A stretch of 64,000 bases of DNA from contig NZ_JAIUCY010000005.1 in assembly GCF_020179755.1 (NCBI RefSeq), forward strand, positions 248,001 through 312,000. The letters run 5' to 3'. The notes beneath the pieces were generated by a model that was not told the origin of the DNA, made no database searches, and worked only from the letters and a program-made list of their open reading frames with translations. The translations under genes and the position numbers were made by a program. Of this stretch, positions 63,379 through 64,000 are shown one piece after another; positions within the stretch are counted from its first letter, which is position 1; each line of letters starts with the position of its first letter. The DNA comes from Herbaspirillum sp. alder98 (GTDB lineage: Bacteria > Pseudomonadota > Gammaproteobacteria > Burkholderiales > Burkholderiaceae_D).

Positions 63379-64000
63379 TCACGGCCGGGTTGCCCGTTGC
63401 CGCCTGCGCTTCAGGCTCAGACCGGTGAGCACCACGCCGATGGCCCCGACCAGTCCGGGCAGGCTCAAGTGCAACTGCGCGCCCGGGATGATGAATTCGC
63501 TATCGGCGATGAACGGCTGCAGGTGTTCGCGCAGGCCGGCGTCGCTGAAGATCATGCCGCCGGCGATATAGCCCAGCAGTGCCGCGCCGAGCGTGATGAT
63601 AACCGGGAATTTCTCCATCAGCTTCAATACCAGGGTGCTGCCCCAGACGATGATGGGAATGCTCACCACGATGCCGAACACCACCAGCAGCATCTGGTGC
63701 TCGCCGGCCTGCTCGGCGGCGCTGGCGATGGCGATCACGTTGTCCACGCTCATCACCAGGTCGGCCACCACCACTGTCTTGACGGCGCTCCACAGGCGGT
63801 CGCTGCCGGTGATCTCGCCATGGTCCTCGTCCTCGTTCAACAGCTTGATGCCGATCCACAGCAGCAACAGGCCACCGGTCAACTTGAGAAATGGCAGCTC
63901 GAGCAGGGTGACGGCAAACGCGATCAGGGCGATGCGAATGGCGATTGCGCCCACGGTGCCCCAGACAATCCCCTTCATGCGCAGGTTGGCCGGGAGGTTG
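63379..64000 (-). CDS. TerC-family integral membrane protein (N-terminus outside window)
   Basis: About 207 residues of a TerC/YjbE-type membrane protein are visible. The frame runs off the window edge (ANLRMKGIVWGTVGAIAIR), so Met at 63978 is internal. Helices include LIAFAVTLLELPFLKLTGGL, the conserved VVADLVMSVDNVIAIAS with acidic residues, and LLVVFGIVVSIPIIVWGSTL. The C-terminal tail is basic (LKRRRQRATRP). The family is linked to metal (often manganese) homeostasis and secreted-protein metalation. The exact role of this member is unknown. Confidence 0.88.
   Translation of the reverse strand, partial: NLPANLRMKGIVWGTVGAIAIRIALIAFAVTLLELPFLKLTGGLLLLWIGIKLLNEDEDHGEITGSDRLWSAVKTVVVADLVMSVDNVIAIASAAEQAGEHQMLLVVFGIVVSIPIIVWGSTLVLKLMEKFPVIITLGAALLGYIAGGMIFSDAGLREHLQPFIADSEFIIPGAQLHLSLPGLVGAIGVVLTGLSLKRRRQRATRP

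Overview
The window looks like a chromosomal segment of a high-GC betaproteobacterium, most likely Burkholderiales of the Oxalobacteraceae (Herbaspirillum or a close relative). This is inferred from gene content and order: the paa operon order, a second long IF-1, lptD-surA-pdxA-rsmA opposite amgK-murU, pgk-pyk-fba-purC-purE-purK in one direction, and a hemP-bfd-tonB-exbBD-bfr iron block. No database search was possible. Nearly all of the DNA is coding. I see no insertion sequence, prophage, CRISPR array, rRNA or tRNA. Both edges cut a gene: a TetR regulator on the left and a TerC-type membrane protein on the right.

Positions 1-11510 hold phenylacetate catabolism. A divergent TetR regulator (probably PaaR) faces paaY-A-B-C-D-E-G-H-I-K-J-F. 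PaaK makes phenylacetyl-CoA, PaaABCE (with PaaD) epoxidises the ring, PaaG isomerises the epoxide, and PaaF, PaaH and PaaJ carry out the beta-oxidation-like end. PaaI and PaaY are thioesterase-type housekeepers. The ring-opening enzyme PaaZ is not in the window. A perfect palindrome at 595-608 is the likely PaaR operator.

Positions 11547-20271 are mixed: a ZIP metal transporter, glyoxalase I, a three-gene oxidoreductase operon (aldehyde dehydrogenase, CMD-family protein, quinone oxidoreductase), a long IF-1 paralogue, a heme oxygenase, an AsmA-family protein and a small secreted Tyr/Pro-rich protein. Positions 20427-31241 cover the outer membrane and cell-wall recycling: lptD-surA-pdxA-rsmA leftwards and amgK-murU-pepP-ubiH-like rightwards, then upp. 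Positions 31317-36416 hold the three-gene proton-translocating transhydrogenase with panD placed inside it, then a Nudix hydrolase and mnmA.

Positions 36522-40140 are an iron block: Fur-box-like sequences, hemP, a 107-residue protein I do not recognise, bfd, tonB, exbB, exbD and bfr. Positions 40227-48847 hold a GST, purB, a cytochrome b561 with two YceI proteins, pdxH, cfa, msrA, a flavin reductase and ompW. Positions 49109-56723 form a leftward glycolysis/purine cluster (pgk, pyk, fba, purC, purE, purK, Sua5) with a structured-looking leader before pyk. Positions 56897-64000 hold azlCD, a zinc-finger protein, an NTF2-like protein, a YheT hydrolase with an unknown partner, a BepA-like protease, moaC, a type IV pilin and the TerC fragment.

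I found no clearly new multi-gene system. The observations most worth following are the pyk leader fold, a terminator-like hairpin directly before the pilin gene, panD inside the pnt operon, the unknown gene in the iron block, and a bacterioferritin with Thr at a ferroxidase-ligand position.
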